From an uncultured Prevotellaceae bacterium (GTDB lineage Bacteria; Bacteroidota; Bacteroidia; Bacteroidales; Bacteroidaceae), in NCBI GenBank assembly GCA_900314755.1, contig OMWH01000009.1, positions 186,001 through 250,000 of the forward strand: a stretch of DNA of 64,000 nt. Reading direction: 5' to 3'. The notes under the pieces were generated by a model, which did no database searches, had not been told where the DNA came from, and worked only from the letters and a program-made list of their open reading frames with translations. Positions 34,616 to 42,359 of this stretch are shown here, piece after piece; the first letter of the stretch is position 1; each line of letters opens with the position of its first letter. Position numbers and translations under genes: made by a program.

Positions 34616-36069
34616 ACTTCCACCTGATATACAAGATTATAGGTTCTCTGCTCCTACTATTAGGATCACTGCTGACCCTTTGTACAGGTATCTCCTTCTA
34701 TTATATGGAAGACGACATCATGGCGTTCCTGCTATCTACGCTGATCACATACAGCTGTGGCTTCATCCTTAAATTCATGGGGCGTAACGCCAACAACAAC
34801 CTCAGTCGTCGTGACGCTTATCTGTTGGTCACCCTGACATGGATTGTGTTCAGTCTCTTCGGTATGATTCCTTTCCTCATCGGAGGTTATATCGAGAGTG
34901 TGACAGACGCATTCTTTGAGACGATGTCAGGTTTCTCTACCACTGGTGCCACCGTCATTGACGATGTGGAATGGATGCCCCATGCCATCTTGTTCTGGCG
35001 TACACAGACCCAATGGATAGGTGCCTTGGGAATTGTGTTCTTCACGATTGCCATTCTGCCCTCTATGGTGGGTAGCGGCAGTGTGAAGGTGTTTGCTGCC
35101 GAGGCGACAGGTCCTATCAGGTCGAAGATGCATCCCCGTCTCTCCACAACGGCAAAATGGATATGGTCTGTTTATTCCGCACTGACCATTGCCTGCATCC
35201 TCGCATTCTATCTTGCGGGAATGGGTGTGTTTGACAGTATCAATTACGCGATGACGACGACGGCGACAGGAGGTTTTGCTCCTCATAACGACTCAGCGGC
35301 ATTCTTTCAGTCACCAGCCATTGAGTATGTCGCCATCCTGTTTCAGTTCCTGGCAGGTGTCAACTTCACCATGCTCTATTTTGCCATATTCCGTTTAAAG
35401 ATAGCCAACCTGTTCAAGAGTTCTGAGTTCAAGTTATACATCCTTGCCATCACTGTTTCCACTATATGGATCATGTACCTGTTGATGTCGCATAACGGAT
35501 ACGGGCTGGAGCGTGCTTTCCGTTGCGCCCTGTTCCAGGTAGTATCATTTATGACCACCACAGGACTCTTTAATGACGATGCGGGACTATGGCCCCACAT
35601 CACATGGGTGATCCTGGGAACACTGATGTTCCTGGGAGCATGTGCCGGTTCCACGACGGGAGGCTTCAAATGCATCCGTGGCGTGATGGTCATCAAAGTG
35701 TTACGCAACGAGTTCAACAAACTATTACACCCCAACGCTGTCCTCCCAGTGAAGATTAACGGTCAGCCAGTATCACAGCAGAAACTGAACTCACTACTTG
35801 CCTTCTTTGCTATTTTCAGCCTGATGATTCTATTCTCTGCCACTATCATGATAGTAGCGGGAATCGACAATACCAATGCCATCACCATAGCTCTGAGCTG
35901 TATCAGCAATGTCGGTCCCACCCTCGGCACCCAGATAGGTCCTGAGATGTCATGGAGCCAGTTGCCTGACTACATCAAATGGATATGCTCCTTCCTGATG
36001 CTGGCAGGACGTTTGGAGATTATGAGTGTGCTGGTGTTGTTCACCAGAGGATTTTGGAAAGACAATTAA
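34609..36069 (+). CDS. trkH: Trk-type potassium channel subunit TrkH
   Basis: The 486-residue integral membrane protein has the four K+ filter-like repeats of the Trk/Ktr family: SGFSTTGATV near 104, TTTATGGFAPH near 217, SFMTTTGLFND near 311 and SCISNVGPTLGT near 429, separated by hydrophobic helices. It forms the K+ pore controlled by TrkA. The start [12 protein letters not shown] overlaps trkA; its stop TAA shares an A with the manA ATG. Confidence 0.95.
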   Translation: MVNFHLIYKIIGSLLLLLGSLLTLCTGISFYYMEDDIMAFLLSTLITYSCGFILKFMGRNANNNLSRRDAYLLVTLTWIVFSLFGMIPFLIGGYIESVTDAFFETMSGFSTTGATVIDDVEWMPHAILFWRTQTQWIGALGIVFFTIAILPSMVGSGSVKVFAAEATGPIRSKMHPRLSTTAKWIWSVYSALTIACILAFYLAGMGVFDSINYAMTTTATGGFAPHNDSAAFFQSPAIEYVAILFQFLAGVNFTMLYFAIFRLKIANLFKSSEFKLYILAITVSTIWIMYLLMSHNGYGLERAFRCALFQVVSFMTTTGLFNDDAGLWPHITWVILGTLMFLGACAGSTTGGFKCIRGVMVIKVLRNEFNKLLHPNAVLPVKINGQPVSQQKLNSLLAFFAIFSLMILFSATIMIVAGIDNTNAITIALSCISNVGPTLGTQIGPEMSWSQLPDYIKWICSFLMLAGRLEIMSVLVLFTRGFWKDN

Positions 36070-37040
36070 TGAAAAGCATTACTATGAACTATTTCAAATT
36101 TGAGCCATTATTAAAGCAGACACTTTGGGGAGGTGACAAGATTATCCCCTTTAAGAGTATTCATGAGAACATGGAGAATGTGGGTGAGAGTTGGGAAATC
36201 TCCGGCGTGAAAGACAACGAGACGATTGCCGTCGGCGACGGCCGCTCCCTCAACCAACTGGTACGCGAGTTGAAAGGACAGCTGGTGGGTGAGGCTAACT
36301 ACCAGCGCTTTGGTGACGAGTTCCCCTTGCTCATCAAGTTTATTGATGCCCGTCAGGACTTGAGCATCCAGGTGCATCCCACCGACGAGATAGCCCACCG
36401 GCAGGGAAAGAGCCGTGGCAAGACAGAGATGTGGTTTGTCATGGACAGTGCCCCTGAGGCAAAGCTCTATAACGGACTGAAGCTGCAGATTACCCCTGAG
36501 CAGTATAAGCAGATGGTGGAGAATGACACCATCTGTGATGCCCTTGCCCAGTATGAGGTCAAGGAGGGCGACTGTTTCTTCATCCCCGCAGGACGCATCC
36601 ATGCCATTGGCGCAGGCTGCTTCCTTGCCGAGATACAACAGACCTCCGATGTGACCTACCGTATCTACGACTTCAAGCGTAAGGACAAGGACGGCAACTA
36701 CCGGCAGCTGCATACACAGGAGGCTTCCGAGAGCATCAACTATACCGTTCTTGACGATTACCGTACCAACTACACCCCACAGAAGAACGAAGGACAACTG
36801 TTGGTGGAGTGTCCTTACTTCAACACCGCTGTCTATGACTTGACAGAGCCCATGACCATGGACTACAGTGAACTGGACTCCTTTGTCATCCTGATAGGCA
36901 TGAAGGGAGAAGGCACACTCACCGTGGATGGTGAACAGGTCAGTTTCCGTGCCGGAGAGACCATCCTCCTTCCCGCCACCGTTAAGGAGGTGAGCACGGA
37001 GGGAACGATTAAGTTTCTGGAGACTTACGTGCTGTCGTAA
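36069..37040 (+). CDS. manA: Mannose-6-phosphate isomerase, class I
   Basis: Start at the ATG at 36069 (overlapping the trkH stop; an ATG at 36084 is the alternative). The 323-residue cupin enzyme has the zinc-site segment SIQVHPTDEIAH with KTEMWFVMD following, the FIPAGRIHAIGAGCFLAEIQQTSDVTYRIYD block, and a C-terminal cupin (GEGTLTVDGEQVSFRAGETILLPA). It links fructose-6-P and mannose-6-P. It is the last gene of the operon and its final 32 bp overlap the convergent DUF4435 gene. Confidence 0.93.
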   Translation: MKSITMNYFKFEPLLKQTLWGGDKIIPFKSIHENMENVGESWEISGVKDNETIAVGDGRSLNQLVRELKGQLVGEANYQRFGDEFPLLIKFIDARQDLSIQVHPTDEIAHRQGKSRGKTEMWFVMDSAPEAKLYNGLKLQITPEQYKQMVENDTICDALAQYEVKEGDCFFIPAGRIHAIGAGCFLAEIQQTSDVTYRIYDFKRKDKDGNYRQLHTQEASESINYTVLDDYRTNYTPQKNEGQLLVECPYFNTAVYDLTEPMTMDYSELDSFVILIGMKGEGTLTVDGEQVSFRAGETILLPATVKEVSTEGTIKFLETYVLS

Positions 37041-38022
37041 GGAAGTTTTCCACATCCGACTGCACACGGCGGAACTGTTCCGCATACATGTAGCCGTTAT
37101 TCTTCTTAAGCATCTGACGAATGTCCTGCAATGAGTGCTCATAGCAGGACATCTCGTTTCTGCGCTGCGTGTGATGACGTGCCGTGCGGGCTATCTCATC
37201 CTGCCGCTCCAGACGGAGGCGGTTGCACACCTTATTTAATATAGGGACAATCACATTGTCAAACAAGGAGTGACCCTGCACATAGAGATAGGTGGTCTGA
37301 GGAGTCACACCCAGCTCCTTGATCTCTGCCTTTAACTTAAGATACTGCTCTTTATTATCAGGATACTCCGCCTGCAACTGTCTGACTTTTCTGTTCACTT
37401 TCTGACGGAGATGGTCAATAGAGGGCTGCGGGTCAAAGACATTGAATCCTCCCGGGTCTATCACCCTTGCCATGTCAGACAGCGAGAACTTATTATGATG
37501 ACCTGTCCGGTAAGCCCATACCGACCAGATGAACAAGGGGAAGATAGCCTCGCTGTACTGCGTGAGGTAATCCGTAAAGTCGAAGATACGATGGTCGTTA
37601 AGGGTGACGGCGACACAGACTTCATGCAGGGAAGGAGCGTAACATTGCAGGTTCTCTATAGCATAGGCATAGGTATGGAACACATAAGGACTCGTCACCA
37701 CCCTCCTTGACTGCTCCGTAGCCCCTTGCAGCAGATAGTCATAGTCGGCATCCACACAGGCAATCATATCCTCGCCTACCCTCCCCTCGATAAAGTTCAT
37801 GAGGACGGACTTCTTGCCTCGCTCCAGCTTCTGATGTGACGGAAGCATCACCTCAAAGTAACGCTTGTCATCCTCAAAACGGCCTAAGACGGTACGCCAG
37901 AAATAGATATCGTCGTAACTCTCCACATAAGCCACGATGCGCCGCTTTGCCTTCTTCGAGGTCATTTGGTTGGCTGCCTCGAAATAGCGGCTGTTGAGAT
38001 TATCTTTCAGACGGTTACTCAT
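37009..38022 (-). CDS. DUF4435 protein with TOPRIM-like motifs (effector-type partner of the ATPase)
   Basis: The 337-residue protein has a DUF4435-like N-terminal half. A glutamate after a hydrophobic strand (E34 in IVAYVESYDD) and a D-x-D after a second strand (D91 and D93 in IACVDADYDYL) match the E...DxD metal site of TOPRIM folds. The C-terminal half is helical and basic (KVNRKVRQLQAEY, IARTARHHTQRRNE). In PARIS defence AriB is a DUF4435/TOPRIM nuclease held by an ABC ATPase, and this protein is coupled by a 4-bp overlap to such an ATPase. Function here is inferred from that pairing. Its 3' end overlaps manA by 32 bp. Confidence 0.72.
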   Translation of the reverse strand: MSNRLKDNLNSRYFEAANQMTSKKAKRRIVAYVESYDDIYFWRTVLGRFEDDKRYFEVMLPSHQKLERGKKSVLMNFIEGRVGEDMIACVDADYDYLLQGATEQSRRVVTSPYVFHTYAYAIENLQCYAPSLHEVCVAVTLNDHRIFDFTDYLTQYSEAIFPLFIWSVWAYRTGHHNKFSLSDMARVIDPGGFNVFDPQPSIDHLRQKVNRKVRQLQAEYPDNKEQYLKLKAEIKELGVTPQTTYLYVQGHSLFDNVIVPILNKVCNRLRLERQDEIARTARHHTQRRNEMSCYEHSLQDIRQMLKKNNGYMYAEQFRRVQSDVENFLTTARKSPET

Positions 38023-38855
38023 ATAGTGATATCACTCACTTCTGTCACTTTATCCATCCATCCGCTCATGATCACGGCAGGTGAATGGGTGGTCAGGATG
38101 ATCTGAACGTTGGGGTTGAGTTCCAGTATCAGATCAATCAGCTGTTTCTGCCATTCGATATGCAGGGACACCTCGGGCTCGTCCATCAGGAGCACATAAG
38201 GCTGCTGGTCCTCCACCAATACCGTCAGCAGGATGGCAAGAATCTGTTTCTCGCCACTGGACAGTTTATAGGGCAGCAAGGTCTCACCGATCTGCGAGAA
38301 GCGGATCTCATTCTCCGTGCGGATAATCTTCTTCCCCGTATCCTTAAACAAGTCATCGACAATATCCTGGAAGCGTTTCTTGGACTCCGACAGATGCTGT
38401 GCCGCATCCATATTACCCCGTTGCAGCTCTTCGATGATGCGGTTGCCGATGTTCACCTGATAGTCGAGATATTTCCGTTGCAGGTTATACAGTTGCAGGT
38501 CAAGCAGCGACCCGCCCCCCATACCGGCAAGTGCGGACAGTGTCTCCCGCATCACTCCCTCACCTTCCGACAAGGTCTGTGAGATATTACTGTCCAGCGA
38601 ACGGATAATATCAAAACGCACATGGGTGGCATCCTCCGGCTCGCCGATGATGCGAACGCCTTTAAGCATGTGATTATGTATGTCACCATTGGTACTGATG
38701 CTCCTCACCACCTTATTTAATATAGTAGACTTGCCCACTCCGTTGATACCACTGAGCACATTCACTTTCGGGTCAAGGTTCCACACGATGTGTTTCCTGC
38801 CACCCCATAGAGAGTCTATCTCTATCTGTTTGATATAATCCGCATACTTTTGCAT
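38019..38855 (-). CDS. Compact ABC-type AAA ATPase paired with DUF4435 (PARIS AriA/OLD-like)
   Basis: A 278-residue soluble ATPase with the order Walker A GINGVGKST (36-44), a helical insertion (about 95-180), ABC signature LSSGEKQIL (198-206), Walker B with catalytic glutamate VLLMDEPEVSLH (221-232), and the H-loop TTHSPAVI (255-262). This is the AAA_15/AAA_21 class seen in OLD nucleases, PARIS AriA, Septu and similar systems. It is shorter than AriA proteins I know, so it may be a housekeeping relative. It is the first gene of the unit; a TATTTTTG box lies 19 bp upstream. Confidence 0.8.
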   Translation of the reverse strand: MQKYADYIKQIEIDSLWGGRKHIVWNLDPKVNVLSGINGVGKSTILNKVVRSISTNGDIHNHMLKGVRIIGEPEDATHVRFDIIRSLDSNISQTLSEGEGVMRETLSALAGMGGGSLLDLQLYNLQRKYLDYQVNIGNRIIEELQRGNMDAAQHLSESKKRFQDIVDDLFKDTGKKIIRTENEIRFSQIGETLLPYKLSSGEKQILAILLTVLVEDQQPYVLLMDEPEVSLHIEWQKQLIDLILELNPNVQIILTTHSPAVIMSGWMDKVTEVSDITI

Positions 38856-38874
38856 ACCGTTGCTGTTTATTACG

Positions 38875-38882
38875 CAAAAATA
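38875..38882 (-). promoter_or_regulatory. -7 box for the ATPase-DUF4435 pair
   Basis: Minus strand reads TATTTTTG (TAnnTTTG), 19 bp upstream of the ATPase ATG. Confidence 0.5.
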
Positions 38883-38904
38883 GTGATAATTCCTGAATTA
38901 TGTG

Positions 38905-38912
38905 TATTTTTG
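38905..38912 (+). promoter_or_regulatory. -7 box for the EamA transporter gene
   Basis: Plus strand reads TATTTTTG, 19 bp upstream of the ATG at 38932. Divergent to the box at 38875. Confidence 0.5.
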
Positions 38913-38931
38913 CAGGCGAAAAAATATTAAA

Positions 38932-39864
38932 ATGGATAAAACAAGTAGTAATCGCGCCCTTATCGCACACCTTTCCATACTTGGAGCATGTGCGGGATGG
39001 GGACTTATGGCACCTGTCGGTAAAGATGCCATGATCCATGGTTTCGACGGCATCACCATGGTGACTTTCAGAGTCGTAGGAGCATGTCTGCTGTTCTGGA
39101 TAGCATCCATCTTCGCCCCCAAGGAGAATGTTCCTTTGCGTGACAAGCTGATGTTCATTGGTGCGGGAATCTTCGGACTCGTTCTCAACCAGTGCTGCTA
39201 TACGATAGGACTCAGCATCACCTCCCCCATCAATGCCTCTATCGTGACCACCTCCATGCCTATCTTCGCCATGCTCCTTGCGGCACTGATCCTGAAGGAG
39301 CCCATCACTGGCAAGAAAGCGCTGGGCATCATGATGGGCTGTGCGGGTGCCGTGATACTGATACTGACCTCTGCCGCCCATGCCAGCGACAAGGTGGGTG
39401 ACATCCGCGGCGACCTGCTCTGCCTCTTCGCCCAGTTCTCGTTCGCCCTGTACCTGTCACTCTTCAACCCCCTGATCCGCCGCTATAACGTCTTCACCAT
39501 CAACAAATACATGTTCTCGTGGGCTACATTACTGCTCCTGCCCTTCACCATCTCCCATGTGACGGATGTGGTGTCACAGCCCATCCCTGCCAGTACATGG
39601 TGGGAAGTCGGTTATGTGGTTTGCATAGGCACCTTCGTCTGTTATATCCTCACCATGATAGGACAGCGCACCCTGCGTCCCACCGTCGTGTCGGTCTATA
39701 ACTACGTGCAACCCATTGTCTCCGTGGCAACATCCTTGCTGATGGGTATCGGCATACTGAAGCCTACCCATGCCCTTGCCGTCATCCTGGTGTTCAGCGG
39801 TGTATGGCTGGTGACGAAGTCGAAGTCCAGGAATGACATGGAAAAAGAAAAGGTGACCGATTAA
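38932..39864 (+). CDS. EamA/DMT-superfamily transporter
   Basis: Start at the ATG at 38932 (MDKTSSNRALIAHL), since the earlier frame overlaps the promoter. The 310-residue protein has about ten hydrophobic helices in two EamA repeats; the first contains ACAGWGLMAPVGKDAM and the second the RRYNVFTINKYMFSWATLLLLPF stretch. DMT carriers of this type export amino acids, nucleotides or metabolites; no substrate can be assigned. Its stop lies in the loop of a strong terminator shared with the convergent FKBP gene. Confidence 0.9.
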   Translation: MDKTSSNRALIAHLSILGACAGWGLMAPVGKDAMIHGFDGITMVTFRVVGACLLFWIASIFAPKENVPLRDKLMFIGAGIFGLVLNQCCYTIGLSITSPINASIVTTSMPIFAMLLAALILKEPITGKKALGIMMGCAGAVILILTSAAHASDKVGDIRGDLLCLFAQFSFALYLSLFNPLIRRYNVFTINKYMFSWATLLLLPFTISHVTDVVSQPIPASTWWEVGYVVCIGTFVCYILTMIGQRTLRPTVVSVYNYVQPIVSVATSLLMGIGILKPTHALAVILVFSGVWLVTKSKSRNDMEKEKVTD

Positions 39865-39881
39865 TAACGGTCACCTTTTTT
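39849..39881. terminator. Bidirectional rho-independent terminator between eamA and FKBP genes
   Basis: A perfect 11-bp stem AAAGGTGACCG (39849-39859) / CGGTCACCTTT (39868-39878), 8-nt loop, followed by a T-tract on the plus side and preceded by an A-rich tract that serves the minus side. Both stop codons lie in or next to the loop. Confidence 0.9.
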
Positions 39882-40445
39882 ATCTGTCCAGAAATCTTCT
39901 AATCGTATTTCAAAGATCAGCGTGCTATAAGCCGGGATGTCACCTGAGTCGGATGTCCCATAGCCTAACTGGTAGGGTACCGTCACCCGCCAGTGGTCTC
40001 CCTTGTGCATGTGCATGAGGGCTGTCGTGAATCCTGACACGAGATGGGCAGGAACGAACTGAGTAGGAACGGCGGTATCGAGTTCGAAAGGCTCCAGATA
40101 GCTCTGGTCGAACTGGAAGCCCTTGTCATAAGACGGCGAGGGAATCAGATGTCCCACGTAATGCACCAGTACCGTATCATTCAGATAGGGTGACGACGAT
40201 GGGGCAAACGGCTCGCTGCTCAGCTTCTCCACCAGGACATAGTCGGCATATTGGGTGTCCGTCTCATCCGACAGGGAGTATTTCAGCAATGCCTCGTCAT
40301 ACTCATGGGCAAGGAAAGCCTTCTCGAAATACTGGTCGTTCTTGTTCTTCCAGTCCGCATACTCCACGATGGCATCGTCTTTCTCACTGCACGACGCAAG
40401 GACGAGCAGTGAGAGACAGGCAATGATATAATGCTTGATATTCAT
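39861..40445 (-). CDS. FKBP-type peptidyl-prolyl isomerase lipoprotein
   Basis: The 194-residue protein starts with a lipoprotein signal, lipobox LASC with lipidated C19. After a helical spacer comes the FKBP core: NDTVLVHYVGHLI, KGFQFDQSYLEPFELDT, PAHLVSGFTTALMHMHKGDHWRVTVPYQLGYG and YSTLIFEIRLEDF. It likely folds or holds envelope proteins in the periplasm, anchored in a membrane. It lies 6 bp after glyS on the same strand, so the two are co-transcribed, an arrangement without obvious functional logic. Confidence 0.88.
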   Translation of the reverse strand: MNIKHYIIACLSLLVLASCSEKDDAIVEYADWKNKNDQYFEKAFLAHEYDEALLKYSLSDETDTQYADYVLVEKLSSEPFAPSSSPYLNDTVLVHYVGHLIPSPSYDKGFQFDQSYLEPFELDTAVPTQFVPAHLVSGFTTALMHMHKGDHWRVTVPYQLGYGTSDSGDIPAYSTLIFEIRLEDFWTDKKGDRY

Positions 40446-40451
40446 TATTTA

Positions 40452-41993
40452 TTACTGTAATTTCTTTAGCAGACTGACGATACTTACCTTATCCTCGATG
40501 ATAGCGGCGAGGTCAGAGATGTTCACACGCTCCTGCTCCATGGTGTCACGGAAGCGGAGGGTTACCTTACCATCGTTCAGTGAGTCATGGTCGACGGTGA
40601 CGCAGTACGGGGTACCGATAGCGTCCTGACGACGATAGCGCTTACCGATAGAGTCTTTCTCATCATACTGGCAGTTGAAGTGGAACTTCAGGTCGTTGAT
40701 GATCTCACGCGCCTTCTCAGGCAGACCGTCTTTCTTGACCAGCGGCATCACGGCGAGTTTCACGGGTGCCAGTGCTGCAGGCAGTTTCAGCACCACACGG
40801 GTCTCCCCATTCTCGAGTTTCTCCTCGCAGAACGAGTGACACATGATAGAGAGGAACATACGGTCGACACCGATAGAGGTCTCGATGACGAACGGCGTAT
40901 AGCTCTCGTTGGTCTGTGGGTCGAAGTATTTGATGCTCTTGCCAGAGTATTTCTCATGCTGTGAGAGGTCGAAGTTCGTACGGGAGTGGATACCCTCCAC
41001 CTCCTTGAAACCGAAAGGCATCTTGAACTCGATGTCGGTAGCGGCATTGGCATAGTGGGCGAGCTTGTCGTGGTCGTGGAAACGATAGTTCTCTGCACCG
41101 AAGCCCAGTGCCTGGTGCCATGCCATACGGGTCTGCTTCCACTTGGGGAACCACTCCAGCTCGGTACCGGGTGCTACGAAGAACTGCATCTCCATCTGCT
41201 CGAACTCACGCATACGGAAGATGAACTGACGTGCCACGATCTCGTTACGGAATGCCTTACCGATCTGTGCGATACCGAAAGGAATCTTCATACGTCCCGT
41301 CTTCTGCACGTTCAGGTAGTTGACGAAGATACCCTGTGCCGTCTCAGGACGCAGGTACACCTTCATACTGCCGTCGGCACTGGCTCCCATCTCCGTGGAG
41401 AACATCAGGTTGAACTGGCGCACGTCGGTCCAGTTGCGGGTACCGCTGATAGGACATACGATCTCCTCGTCGAGGATAATCTGCTTCAGCTCGTCCAGGT
41501 CGGGTCCCTGCATGGCAGCGGCATAGCGGGCATGGAGGGCGTCACGCTTCTCCTTGGTCTCCTTCACACGCTCGGAGGTCTCCATATACTTCGCCTCGTC
41601 GAAACTGTCACCAAAACGCTTGCGTGCCTTCTCCACCTCTTTCTGGATCTTCTCGTCATACTTGGCAATCTGGTCCTCGATGAGCACGTCAGCACGGTAG
41701 CGCTTCTTGGAATCGCGGTTGTCGATAAGGGGGTCGTTGAAAGCGTCCACGTGTCCGGAAGCCTTCCATATAGTGGGGTGCATAAAGATGGCTGAGTCGA
41801 TACCCACGATATTCTCGTGCAACAGGACCATCGACTTCCACCAGTATTCCTTGATATTATTCTTCAACTCCACGCCGTTCTGACCGTAGTCATACACTGC
41901 GCCTAATCCATCGTAGATCTCACTGCTGGGAAACACGAAACCGTACTCCTTGCAGTGGCTCACGATTTTCTTAAATACATCTTCTTGTGCCAT
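40452..41993 (-). CDS. glyS: Glycyl-tRNA synthetase (dimeric, class II)
   Basis: Start at the ATG at 41993 (MAQEDVFKKIVSHCKEYGF). The 513-residue enzyme is the eukaryote/archaea-like alpha2 type: EIYDGLGAVYDYGQNGVELKNNIKEYW, HPTIWKASGHVDAFNDPL, motif 2 AFRNEIVARQFIFRMREFEQME, motif 3 SIGVDRMFLSIM, and an anticodon domain ending VSLLKKL. It charges tRNA-Gly. No second chain gene (beta) is needed or seen. A -7 box lies 31 bp upstream. Confidence 0.96.
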   Translation of the reverse strand: MAQEDVFKKIVSHCKEYGFVFPSSEIYDGLGAVYDYGQNGVELKNNIKEYWWKSMVLLHENIVGIDSAIFMHPTIWKASGHVDAFNDPLIDNRDSKKRYRADVLIEDQIAKYDEKIQKEVEKARKRFGDSFDEAKYMETSERVKETKEKRDALHARYAAAMQGPDLDELKQIILDEEIVCPISGTRNWTDVRQFNLMFSTEMGASADGSMKVYLRPETAQGIFVNYLNVQKTGRMKIPFGIAQIGKAFRNEIVARQFIFRMREFEQMEMQFFVAPGTELEWFPKWKQTRMAWHQALGFGAENYRFHDHDKLAHYANAATDIEFKMPFGFKEVEGIHSRTNFDLSQHEKYSGKSIKYFDPQTNESYTPFVIETSIGVDRMFLSIMCHSFCEEKLENGETRVVLKLPAALAPVKLAVMPLVKKDGLPEKAREIINDLKFHFNCQYDEKDSIGKRYRRQDAIGTPYCVTVDHDSLNDGKVTLRFRDTMEQERVNISDLAAIIEDKVSIVSLLKKLQ

Positions 41994-42024
41994 AAATAAT
42001 ACTGTAATTTCGAAATGCTGGGTG

Positions 42025-42032
42025 CAAAGGTA
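42025..42032 (-). promoter_or_regulatory. -7 box for glyS-FKBP
   Basis: Minus strand reads TACCTTTG, 31 bp upstream of the glyS ATG. A heptamer array begins 6 bp further upstream, where the -33 element would be. Confidence 0.65.
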
Positions 42033-42038
42033 CAAAAT

Positions 42039-42070
42039 AATTGAGAATTAAGAATTGACAATTGACAATT
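42039..42070. repeat. AATTGAC-type heptamer array at the glyS promoter
   Basis: Plus-strand units AATTGAG, AATTAAG, AATTGAC, AATTGAC, then AATT. They occupy the region of the glyS -33 element. Confidence 0.75.
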
Positions 42071-42123
42071 TTATGTATATTTGCAACATTATTTAATATT
42101 CGAGTTTCGCATTCTCAACTCTC

Positions 42124-42186
42124 AGAGGTGAGAGGTAAGAGATGAGAGTTGAGAGATGAGAGATGAGAGATGAGAGTTGAGAGGTA
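42124..42186. repeat. AGAGATG/AGAGTTG heptamer array, nine units
   Basis: Nine units in register: AGAGGTG, AGAGGTA, AGAGATG, AGAGTTG, three AGAGATG, AGAGTTG, AGAGGTA. Just left, CTCAACTCTCAG gives an inverted partial copy. The same units occur inside the kinase gene (17132) and ispH (42864). No gene is seen in 42036-42274. Confidence 0.85.
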
Positions 42187-42205
42187 AAAGAGAGCAGACT
42201 TACTG

Positions 42206-42277
42206 CCTTCGCCCCACGAAGGCGGCACCTTCCTGTTTGTTCCATGGGGTGGAACACTTTGTTCCATGGGGTGGAAC
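42206..42277. repeat. Array of four small hairpins with 11/22-bp spacing
   Basis: Cores: CCTTCG-CCCCA-CGAAGG centred 42214, GAAGG-CGGCA-CCTTC at 42225, GTTCCA-TGGGG-TGGAAC at 42247 and again at 42269. Centres lie 11, 22 and 22 bp apart, the same rhythm as the array at 11839, although the last two cores have different arms. The last core touches the first codon of the AraC remnant. Confidence 0.8.
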
Positions 42278-42358
42278 ATCAAGACTGCCAACTACTTCCA
42301 CGAGGTGTTCAAGAAACAGACAGGTCTCACCCCGACGGAATGGTTGTCACAGGGGTAA
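42275..42358 (+). pseudogene. C-terminal remnant of an AraC-family regulator
   Basis: From 42275 an open frame of 27 codons ends at TAA 42356-42358 and reads NIKTANYFHEVFKKQTGLTP then TEWLSQG. This is the last helix-turn-helix of an AraC/XylS regulator (the YFxxxFKKxxGxTPxE(W/Y) pattern). No start codon or upstream domain exists; the sequence to its left is the 22-bp hairpin array. I infer that the rest of the gene was lost and replaced by repeats. It ends one base from the convergent ispH stop. Confidence 0.8.
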
Positions 42359-42359
42359 G

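Noticed and set aside
36111..37142. 343-codon open frame opposite manA
   Set aside because: Overlaps almost all of manA and part of the DUF4435 gene; no recognisable domain.
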